Positions 1 through 5,784 of a stretch of DNA of 20,128 nucleotides are shown here, piece by piece (the stretch's first letter is position 1; each line of letters starts with the position of its first letter). Under the pieces are notes generated by a model. The model was not told the DNA's origin. It did not search any database and saw nothing but the letters and a program-made list of their open reading frames with translations. Both the position numbers and the translations under genes were made by a program. The DNA is from an uncultured Pseudomonadota bacterium (GTDB lineage Bacteria > Pseudomonadota > Alphaproteobacteria > Rs-D84): NCBI GenBank assembly GCA_900313285.1, contig OMQP01000007.1, forward strand, positions 1 to 20,128, in the 5' to 3' direction.

Positions 1-205
1 AAATTACTGGAAATATTTCATTATCGTTTAATAATTCCCCATGTAAAATCTTTTGGCCAATAACAGAGTCCGTTGGTAATGTGCGTAATATTGCGCCTGC
101 TTCAATATAATTAAAATCTTTATTTTGTTGTTTTATTAACAGTTTAGCAAAAGTACCCTTGCCTGAGCCCTGACCGCCCATAAAAACAAACATTTGTGGT
201 TTCAT
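1..205 (-). CDS. adk: Adenylate-kinase-like nucleoside monophosphate kinase, N-terminal part (cut by window edge)
   Basis: Only the first 68 codons lie in the window; the gene continues beyond base 1. Residues 10-17 form a P-loop (GGQGSGKG), followed by Thr, at the N-terminal position used by adenylate kinases. An AGAILR stretch near residue 36 matches the STGDMLR nucleotide-binding segment of the family, and GELLNDNEI near residue 55 matches GKLVTDELV. The family transfers phosphate between ATP and AMP in the cytoplasm. The start at 205 is preceded by a good AAAGGA ribosome binding site about 7 bases upstream. It is read away from rpsA behind that gene's terminator and has its own promoter (231-260). 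The core motifs are diverged from canonical Adk (GGQGSG in place of GAPGAG), so another NMP kinase is possible. Confidence 0.75.
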   Translation of the reverse strand, partial: MKPQMFVFMGGQGSGKGTFAKLLIKQQNKDFNYIEAGAILRTLPTDSVIGQKILHGELLNDNEIFPVI

Positions 206-230
206 ATAATATTCCTTTGGTAATACGTAT

Positions 231-260
231 ATTATATTGCTTTTTTAACTAAAAAATCAA
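231..260 (-). promoter_or_regulatory. Sigma70-type promoter of the adk-like gene
   Basis: On the minus strand a TTGATT -35 box (260-255) and a TATAAT -10 box (236-231) are separated by 18 bases. The -35 box lies directly in the T-rich tail of the rpsA terminator, so termination and re-initiation are packed into about 60 bases. Confidence 0.6.
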
Positions 261-288
261 ATAAAAAGTCCCACAAACGTGGGACTTT
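257..288 (-). terminator. Rho-independent terminator of rpsA
   Basis: A perfect 10-bp inverted repeat (265-274 with 279-288, core GTCCCAC/GTGGGAC) with a 4-base loop. On the minus strand it is followed by TTTTTATTTG. It begins 22 bases after the rpsA stop codon. Confidence 0.85.
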
Positions 289-309
289 AAAAATTAAAAA
301 CTAACAAAA

Positions 310-1998
310 TTATTTTTTGCTGTTTTCAATTGCGGCACCCAAAATGTCACCAAGTACAGAACCAGAATCTGCTTCGTTTGCAAATTCTTTAACTGCTTGT
401 TTTTCCAGTGTCACTTGTAATGCACGTACAGACAATTTTACATTGTTGCCGTCAACAGAAACAACAGATGCTTCTACTGAATCGCCAACATTGTATTTTG
501 ATGTGTCTTGTTCTGCTTTTTCACGGGACAAATCTGTTCTGCGAATTGTGCCTTTGATATCGCCTGGCAAAGCCAAAATCAATTCATCAGGTGTGATTTC
601 AGAAACAGTCCCACAAACAACGGCACCTTTCTTGATAGTTGTAGCATTGTTTTCTGCGCCTTCTGTCAATTGTTTGATGCCCAAAGTGATACGTTCTTTT
701 TCTGGGTTAATGTCCAAGATTTTTGCTGTGACTTCTTGACCGCGAACGAATTTTTTCAATTCTTCTTCGTCTAATTTATTCCAAGACAAATCAGAAATGT
801 GAATCATACCGTCAAGTTCTGGTGTCAAAGCGATAAACAAACCAAATTCAGTTGTGTTTTTGATTGGACCTGTGATAACGTCGCCTACTTTGTGTGTTTC
901 AGCAAATTCTTTCCATGGGTTTGGTTGTAATTGTTTATAACCCAATGAAATACGACGTTTTTCTTGGTCGATGTCTAAGACAACAACATTGATTTCTTGA
1001 CCGTTTTGCAAAACTTTGCTTGGGTGAATATTTTTGTTTGTCCATGACAATTCAGACATGTGAACCAAACCTTCGATATTGTTGCCCAAATCAATGAATG
1101 CACCGTAATCTGTCAAAGAAGAAACTTTACCAGTTACTGTATCACCAACATTGAATGCTTTAGAAGCTGTTTCCCAAGGGTCTTCTTCCAATTGTTTTGC
1201 GCCCAATGAAATACGATGAGATTCTGGATCAAATTGAATAACTTTGACTTTGATTTTTTCGCCAACATGAACCAATTCACGTGGATGGTTAATACGTTTC
1301 CAAGACAAATCTGTAACGTGTAACAAACCATCGACACCACCCAAATCAACGAATACACCGTAATCTGTGATGTTTTTGACTGTTCCTTCGACAACTGCAC
1401 CCAATGAAATGTTTTTCATAGCTTCTTTTTGTGCTGCTGCGATTGTGTCAGCTTGGATTGCGCGACGTGAAACAATAGCATTTGTACGTAATGCGTCCAT
1501 TTTCAAAACGCGGAATTTGTCTTTCAAACCGATTAAAGATTTTGCGTCACGTACAGGTTTGTGATCGACTTGTGAAGATGGCATAAATGCAAATACGCCG
1601 TTGATATCAACAGTGTAACCACCGCGAACAACATCAATAATAGTTCCTTCTGGATCGATACCTTCTGCAACTGTCTTTTCCAAATCTTTCCATGCTTTTT
1701 CAGCACGTGCTTTTGTATAAGACAATACAGCAGTTCCTTCGCGTGATTCATATCTTTCAACGAAAACGTCAATAATGTCACCAACTGATGGAACGGATGC
1801 ACCGAATTCTTTTAATGGAATGCGACCTTCGGATTTTAAACCAACGTCAACCATAGCAAAATCGCCACGGATGTCTTTAACGGTTCCTTTTGTAGCATAG
1901 CCCTGCAAAGTTTCTTGTGTGCCATAGTTTTTATCAAACATCTGAACGAAATCTTCGCCGGATACTGGATTAAATAAATCTTTGGATAAATCTTTCAT
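310..1998 (-). CDS. rpsA: 30S ribosomal protein S1
   Basis: S1 binds mRNA on the 30S subunit and helps initiation on mRNAs with weak Shine-Dalgarno sequences. The 562-residue protein shows six OB-fold S1 domains at about residues 33-96, 116-180, 199-267, 284-354, 370-441 and 455-525. The central repeats carry the typical signatures (DYGVFVDLG, GLLHVTDLSW, RISLGAKQL; then DYGAFIDLG, GLVHMSELSW, RRISLGYKQL). Length and domain number match the usual proteobacterial protein. I chose ATG at 1998; the frame stays open to a TTG at 2043, which would add 15 atypical residues. Neither start has a convincing Shine-Dalgarno, as is also known for the S1 gene of E. coli, where S1 autoregulates. The gene is monocistronic, between its promoter (2104-2132) and a strong terminator (257-288). 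Product certain; start less so. Confidence 0.97.
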   Translation of the reverse strand: MKDLSKDLFNPVSGEDFVQMFDKNYGTQETLQGYATKGTVKDIRGDFAMVDVGLKSEGRIPLKEFGASVPSVGDIIDVFVERYESREGTAVLSYTKARAEKAWKDLEKTVAEGIDPEGTIIDVVRGGYTVDINGVFAFMPSSQVDHKPVRDAKSLIGLKDKFRVLKMDALRTNAIVSRRAIQADTIAAAQKEAMKNISLGAVVEGTVKNITDYGVFVDLGGVDGLLHVTDLSWKRINHPRELVHVGEKIKVKVIQFDPESHRISLGAKQLEEDPWETASKAFNVGDTVTGKVSSLTDYGAFIDLGNNIEGLVHMSELSWTNKNIHPSKVLQNGQEINVVVLDIDQEKRRISLGYKQLQPNPWKEFAETHKVGDVITGPIKNTTEFGLFIALTPELDGMIHISDLSWNKLDEEELKKFVRGQEVTAKILDINPEKERITLGIKQLTEGAENNATTIKKGAVVCGTVSEITPDELILALPGDIKGTIRRTDLSREKAEQDTSKYNVGDSVEASVVSVDGNNVKLSVRALQVTLEKQAVKEFANEADSGSVLGDILGAAIENSKK

Positions 1999-2097
1999 GA
2001 GATTAAAACAAAGCTTGCCATCGTCATATTTTTTTCTTAGCAAAGACGAGGTCTTGTGGGGTTAATCGGATTGCTTTTACGCCCACCCGTGAAAAGC
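1999..2097 (-). promoter_or_regulatory. Structured 5' leader of rpsA, candidate autoregulatory RNA
   Basis: The transcript predicted from the promoter at 2104-2132 would start near 2097. It would begin with a hairpin: GCTTTT (2097-2092) pairs with AAAAGC (2078-2073) and ACG with CGT inside it, with one bulged C. The GGTGGG loop (2087-2082) is complementary to CCCAC at 2060-2056, which allows a pseudoknot. A second small hairpin (AAGAC/GTCTT, 2055-2043) follows. There is no clear ribosome binding site before the start. S1 binding to its own leader is known in E. coli; that this leader does the same is inference. Confidence 0.4.
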
Positions 2098-2103
2098 AGA
2101 CAC

Positions 2104-2132
2104 ATTATATAGAGTTTTTTTCAGGAAATCAA
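2104..2132 (-). promoter_or_regulatory. Sigma70-type promoter of rpsA
   Basis: TTGATT (-35, 2132-2127) and a perfect TATAAT (-10, 2109-2104) with a 17-base spacer on the minus strand. The -35 box is part of the 37-bp repeat that also contains the thyA terminator. Confidence 0.7.
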
Positions 2133-2161
2133 GAAAAAACCGCCATATTTCAGGCGGTTTT
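2125..2161. repeat. 37-bp direct repeat, copy 1 (terminator plus -35 module)
   Basis: These 37 bases are identical to 3183-3219. The unit holds the CCGCC/GGCGG terminator hairpin, its T-tract and, on the minus strand, a TTGATT -35 box. The two copies bracket thyA. Confidence 0.9.
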
Positions 2162-2162
2162 T
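2135..2162 (-). terminator. Rho-independent terminator of thyA
   Basis: A perfect 10-bp stem (2135-2144 with 2153-2162, core ACCGCC/GGCGGT) with an 8-base loop. On the minus strand a T-run flows into TTTTTTCTTG. It starts 4 bases after the thyA stop codon. Confidence 0.85.
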
Positions 2163-2165
2163 GTT

Positions 2166-3116
2166 TTAACGTGCTACATCACCTTTGATGGCTTCGTGAC
2201 AGATGTAGTCTTTTAATACAAAACCGTCATTTGCGTGCCAGTTCAGCATGCCCTTCCAGTTTTCGTCAGGTATTTCAACGATTGGTAATTTGTATGGTGT
2301 GCGGGACAGTTGTTCTTTGACCTGATTAATATGGTTTTCATAGATATGAACGTCGTGTAATTCACCACGTAAAACACCAGGTTTATAACCCAATTCTTTT
2401 GCATATAACAAAAGCAACATTGCATATGATGCGATATTATATGGTATACCCAGGAACATATCACAAGAACGTTGAGTCCAAATCAGGTTTAATTTACCAT
2501 TATGAATCAATATTTGGTGCATAACATGACATGGTGGCAAAGCCATTTTTTCCATATCTATCGGGTTCCAAGCATTAACAATTAAACGACGATTGTTAGG
2601 ATCTTTTTTTGCTGTTTCTATAACGTTTGCCAATTGATCAACGCCAGGATTGTAAATATTACAGTTTAATTCAGGAACGTAAGGATTCCATACATATGTG
2701 CCACCAAAATGACGCCATTGCCAACCATAAATAGGCCCTAAATCACGGGTTTCATTCATGGCGTCTTCTTTTGCTTTTTTATCGGATTCAGGTGTTAACA
2801 AGTTATCTGTTTTTAATTCTCGTTTTTTTAATTCATACAAAGGTTTCCAGGTTTTTATGTTTGCCCATTCGTCCCAAATGTGGCATTTGCGGTCTTGTAA
2901 CCATTTTTTATCGGTATATCCATTTATAAAAAATTCCAATTCGGTAGATATATTTTTTAATCCCATTTTCTTGGTTGTAATTAAAGGAAATCCGTTTTCC
3001 ATATTGTGTTCAAATGTTGCACCCCATGGGATACGAATTGTTGGAATTCCTGTACGATTATCAGATTTAGTGCCGTTTTCAAGACAGTTTTTCAGAATAT
3101 CAAGATAAGCTTTCAT
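2166..3116 (-). CDS. thyA: Thymidylate synthase
   Basis: ThyA methylates dUMP to dTMP with methylene-tetrahydrofolate, in the cytoplasm. The 316-residue protein shows the phosphate-binding Arg in NRTG (Arg21), the substrate segment FPLITTKK (43-50), the catalytic Cys196 in LPPCH, RSCD (216-219) and FLGIPYNIASYA (221-232). It is about 50 residues longer than E. coli ThyA (264) because of an insert at about residues 85-124 (rich in Lys and Glu, before DLGPIYG), at the place where the Lactobacillus-type enzymes, also about 316 residues, are extended. ATG at 3116 has an AAAGGAAAG ribosome binding site; an upstream in-frame ATG at 3158 would precede this site and fall on the promoter, so I reject it. 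The gene has its own promoter and terminator and is flanked by a 37-bp direct repeat. No folA is next to it. Confidence 0.96.
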   Translation of the reverse strand: MKAYLDILKNCLENGTKSDNRTGIPTIRIPWGATFEHNMENGFPLITTKKMGLKNISTELEFFINGYTDKKWLQDRKCHIWDEWANIKTWKPLYELKKRELKTDNLLTPESDKKAKEDAMNETRDLGPIYGWQWRHFGGTYVWNPYVPELNCNIYNPGVDQLANVIETAKKDPNNRRLIVNAWNPIDMEKMALPPCHVMHQILIHNGKLNLIWTQRSCDMFLGIPYNIASYAMLLLLYAKELGYKPGVLRGELHDVHIYENHINQVKEQLSRTPYKLPIVEIPDENWKGMLNWHANDGFVLKDYICHEAIKGDVAR

Positions 3117-3160
3117 TTTTTTTCTTTCCTTTCTTGTTATCTCTCTGCCCCTGTGCAATC

Positions 3161-3190
3161 AGTATAGTAAAAAACCAAAAAAGAAATCAA
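3161..3190 (-). promoter_or_regulatory. Sigma70-type promoter of thyA
   Basis: TTGATT (-35, 3190-3185) and TATACT (-10, 3166-3161) with an 18-base spacer on the minus strand. The -35 lies inside the repeated terminator module, directly after the T-tract of the upstream gene's terminator. Confidence 0.55.
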
Positions 3191-3219
3191 GAAAAAACCG
3201 CCATATTTCAGGCGGTTTT
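3183..3219. repeat. 37-bp direct repeat, copy 2 (terminator plus -35 module)
   Basis: Identical over 37 bases to 2125-2161. Here it ends the unknown 331-residue gene and supplies the -35 box of thyA. Confidence 0.9.
3194..3219 (-). terminator. Rho-independent terminator of the 331-residue gene
   Basis: The stem 3194-3202 pairs with 3211-3219 (AAAACCGCC/GGCGGTTTT) around an 8-base loop. It lies only 2 bases after the stop codon and is followed on the minus strand by TTTTTTCTTG. Confidence 0.8.
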
Positions 3220-3221
3220 AG

Positions 3222-4217
3222 TTATTTTGTGCAGATACGCGTTTCTGTTGCTAACATGTTTAACAAATCAGAATGAAATTCTTTGTAATTAGTTTTTAAT
3301 TGTTTCTTTTTGTTTTTAAATGCTTTGTATGTATTTTTGATAACTTCTTCCTGGTTTGCTTTTAATGTTTTTGCTTCGTTCTGGGCGCGTACGAAGATAT
3401 CTTTTTGTTGTAATTCTTTTTGGTATTCTGCAAACAACTCCTGGGCAACAGAATCTTCGCGTTGTTTTGTTATAACCGGATAAGTAATTTTGGCTATTTC
3501 AACAAAAATGTCGTGCAATTCGCGAATGACGGCTAATTGTTCGTCGGTGATGTTGCTTGATGCAAAACGACTTTCAACAAAAGCTGGATGCGACCATTTT
3601 TTTTGTTTTGATTCAAAATTGTTTAATCTTTCCCAGTTTGTTGGGTCTGATTCAATTTTTGTTTTATATACCACTGGCAATAACATATTCGCGCGCAACA
3701 ATAATTTTTCTAGTTGTTTTAAATTCTTTTTGTTGCAGGAAATAATCATTTCTGAATGTGGGACATTTAAAACATATCTGTCTTGGTCGTATGGAACAAA
3801 TATTCCACGATAGCGTTTCGGTATATCGTTATATTCTGTGAATTCAATAATGGTTCTTTCTTGTTCAAAATCATTATATAAACTGGATAACAATACGCTG
3901 TTTAAAGGTTTCTTTAAGTGGTTGATATATAAATTAAACAAAGCTTTAAATAAGACACCGTGCAATAAAACTCTGTTTTGTGAATTTTCGTGTTCATATG
4001 ATGCTGTGTTCAAAGCAGCGTGATAAACATATGGCTGTTTAAGCAATAATTCTTTGAATTTTTTAAGAGTTTCGGATTTAGTTTTTTTGTTGTTTGAAAA
4101 ATGATGCATCATGTCATACACGATTGTTTCTGGCAGAATGTGTTTCAACGCTTCTGCATTATGTGTTTCATGCATATCTTGTTTAAGATTTTTAAAAAGA
4201 TCTAATATTTTGCTCAT
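3222..4217 (-). CDS. Unrecognised 331-residue cytoplasmic protein with C-terminal coiled coil
   Basis: I do not recognise this protein. It has no signal peptide and no membrane segment. Residues 1-240 look mixed and folded, with a hydrophobic NMLLPVVYKT stretch near residue 176. About 240-320 are rich in Lys, Glu and Gln with a long charged helical pattern that suggests a coiled coil. The start at 4217 has an AAAGGC ribosome binding site 8 bases upstream and the best consensus promoter in the window (TTGACA, 16 bases, TATAAT), which implies strong expression. It is monocistronic between tig and thyA, with its terminator almost touching the stop codon. Base composition looks like its neighbours. 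Likely a lineage-specific protein; function unknown. Confidence 0.85.
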   Translation of the reverse strand: MSKILDLFKNLKQDMHETHNAEALKHILPETIVYDMMHHFSNNKKTKSETLKKFKELLLKQPYVYHAALNTASYEHENSQNRVLLHGVLFKALFNLYINHLKKPLNSVLLSSLYNDFEQERTIIEFTEYNDIPKRYRGIFVPYDQDRYVLNVPHSEMIISCNKKNLKQLEKLLLRANMLLPVVYKTKIESDPTNWERLNNFESKQKKWSHPAFVESRFASSNITDEQLAVIRELHDIFVEIAKITYPVITKQREDSVAQELFAEYQKELQQKDIFVRAQNEAKTLKANQEEVIKNTYKAFKNKKKQLKTNYKEFHSDLLNMLATETRICTK

Positions 4218-4248
4218 TTATTGTGCCTTTTTGTTGTTGTATATGAAC

Positions 4249-4276
4249 ATTATAGACAAAAAAGGTAAAATGTCAA
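4249..4276 (-). promoter_or_regulatory. Perfect-consensus sigma70 promoter of the 331-residue gene
   Basis: TTGACA (4276-4271) and TATAAT (4254-4249) on the minus strand, both exact consensus, with a 16-base spacer. The predicted untranslated leader is about 25 bases. Confidence 0.8.
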
Positions 4277-4291
4277 TACTTTTTAGTAATA

Positions 4292-4320
4292 AAAAACCGC
4301 CACTTTGGGCGGTCGTTTTT
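4292..4320 (-). terminator. Rho-independent terminator of tig
   Basis: ACCGCC (4296-4301) pairs with GGCGGT (4308-4313) around a 6-base loop. On the minus strand the hairpin is followed by TTTTTTATTA and is preceded by an A-rich arm. It begins right at the tig stop codon. Confidence 0.8.
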
Positions 4321-5617
4321 ATTTTGCTGATGCTTGTTTAAACAGCTCTTCTGCAGGAACTGTTTTTTCTTTTTGGTTTACATGAGACAACATTGCATCC
4401 AAAGCTTTTCTTTCAAAAACCATACCACGCAACATAGCGACGGCATTTTGATTTTTGTTATAGAATTCAAAGATTTGTTTTGGGTCTGGATAGCGTGATG
4501 CTTCTGCCCAGATAGCCTGTTGCAAATCTTCACGGGTCACTTCTACTTTGTTTTGTGTGCCCCATTCTGCCAATATAAGTCCTAATTTAACGCGACGTTC
4601 GGCATCTTTCTTTTCTTGCTTTTCGTCCCATTTATGATCGTGTCCATGTTCGGCGTTGTGATGTTCGTGTTCTTGTTTTGCCATGGCTAATTCTTGTTCA
4701 ACCAAAGTTTCTGGCAAATCCATTTTTACTTTGTCTGCCAAAACATCTAACAGTTCGTTGCGCATTTCACGTTGAGCGACTTCTGTGTATTGGTCTGTGA
4801 TGATTTTACGAATATGTTCTTTTAATTTTTCAACAGATTCTTGACCGACTTCTTTCGCCAATTCATCATTCATTTCAGGCAAAATATGTTTGCGAACTTC
4901 GTGAACTTTTACTTCAAAGCGGGCTTTTTTACCAGCTAAATTTTCTGCATGATATTCTTTTGGAAATGTGACGTTTACATCAAATTCGTCCCCTGCTTTG
5001 TGCCCAATAACTTGATCTTCAAATCCTGGGATAAAAGAACCAGAACCCAAAATCAAATGATGTTTTGTTGCTTCGCCGCCTTCAAATGCTTCTTTGCCAA
5101 TAAACCCTTTGAAATCGATAACTGCGACATCACCGTCTTTTGCAACATATTTTTCATCTTGTTTTTCGGCAACACTACGTGATTTACGGATGTTTTCTAA
5201 TGCAACATCAACTTCTTTTTCATCAAATTTAGCGATTTTTTTGGTTACAGTAATTTTGTCCAAATCAATCTTTGGCAATGTTGGCAAAATATCAAATTCC
5301 ATAGAATATTCAACATCTTTACCCATTTCATATCCGGCCATATCTACTTTTGGTTGTGCGGCAAGACGTACCTGTTTTTCTGCTAAATACTTTTGTAAGT
5401 CATTATTTAATGCTCTGTCAATGGCTTCGCCCCAAGCATTAGCATTGAATTTTTGACGCAATACAGATAATGGAATATGTCCAGTACGAAATCCAGGCAT
5501 TTTTGCTGTTTTGCCGTATTCTGTTAAAACTTCGTCTGCAACTGTTTGTAAATCAGAGGCTGCAATTTTACCAGATACTGAATAATGTAAATCTTTAATT
5601 TTTTCTTTTGTAAACAT
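4319..5617 (-). CDS. tig: Trigger factor (ribosome-associated chaperone and peptidyl-prolyl isomerase)
   Basis: Trigger factor binds at the ribosome exit tunnel and shields nascent chains. The protein is 432 residues, the same length as in E. coli. The N-terminal ribosome-binding domain has the signature loop PGFRTGHIP (41-49). An FKBP-type domain follows at about 160-240 (DGDVAVIDFKG, then SFIPGFEDQVIGHKAGD). The C-terminal chaperone arms run from about 245 to 432. Residues 316-328 are a His-rich patch (HEHHNAEHGHDH), which is unusual and could bind metal. ATG at 5617 has an AAAGGA ribosome binding site and fits the family's N-terminus. The frame remains open for 74 more codons up to 5839, but that part covers the promoter and is not coding. 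clpP, which often follows tig, is not here. Confidence 0.97.
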   Translation of the reverse strand: MFTKEKIKDLHYSVSGKIAASDLQTVADEVLTEYGKTAKMPGFRTGHIPLSVLRQKFNANAWGEAIDRALNNDLQKYLAEKQVRLAAQPKVDMAGYEMGKDVEYSMEFDILPTLPKIDLDKITVTKKIAKFDEKEVDVALENIRKSRSVAEKQDEKYVAKDGDVAVIDFKGFIGKEAFEGGEATKHHLILGSGSFIPGFEDQVIGHKAGDEFDVNVTFPKEYHAENLAGKKARFEVKVHEVRKHILPEMNDELAKEVGQESVEKLKEHIRKIITDQYTEVAQREMRNELLDVLADKVKMDLPETLVEQELAMAKQEHEHHNAEHGHDHKWDEKQEKKDAERRVKLGLILAEWGTQNKVEVTREDLQQAIWAEASRYPDPKQIFEFYNKNQNAVAMLRGMVFERKALDAMLSHVNQKEKTVPAEELFKQASAK

Positions 5618-5650
5618 ATGTTTTTCCTTTGGGTATATAAACTGGGGGTG

Positions 5651-5679
5651 ATTATACAAATATTTTTTTAGAAATTCAA
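5651..5679 (-). promoter_or_regulatory. Sigma70-type promoter of tig
   Basis: TTGAAT (-35, 5679-5674) and TATAAT (-10, 5656-5651) with a 17-base spacer on the minus strand, placed 34 bases from the start codon. Confidence 0.7.
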
Positions 5680-5722
5680 CAAAAAATGCGACGAAAAAAT
5701 GCATAAATAACTTAAAAAACAC

Positions 5723-5751
5723 TTGCTTAAAAATACCGTTTTTTCTAACAT
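5723..5751 (+). promoter_or_regulatory. Probable promoter of the secreted mosaic protein
   Basis: TTGCTT (5723-5728) and TAACAT (5746-5751) with a 17-base spacer. It is weaker than most promoters in this window. It is divergent from the tig promoter in the same intergenic region. Confidence 0.45.
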
Positions 5752-5784
5752 ATATCCATAAGAAATAAGGAAGAGAAAGGCAAC

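Noticed and set aside
317..739. Plus-strand ORF of 140 codons
   Set aside because: Fully antisense to rpsA, no ribosome binding site, and codons reflect the S1 reading frame.
1999..2043. TTG start of rpsA at 2043
   Set aside because: No ribosome binding site and the added 15 residues do not resemble S1; kept only as an alternative.
3117..3158. Upstream ATG for thyA at 3158
   Set aside because: It lies beside the -10 box, before the real ribosome binding site, and adds residues foreign to ThyA.
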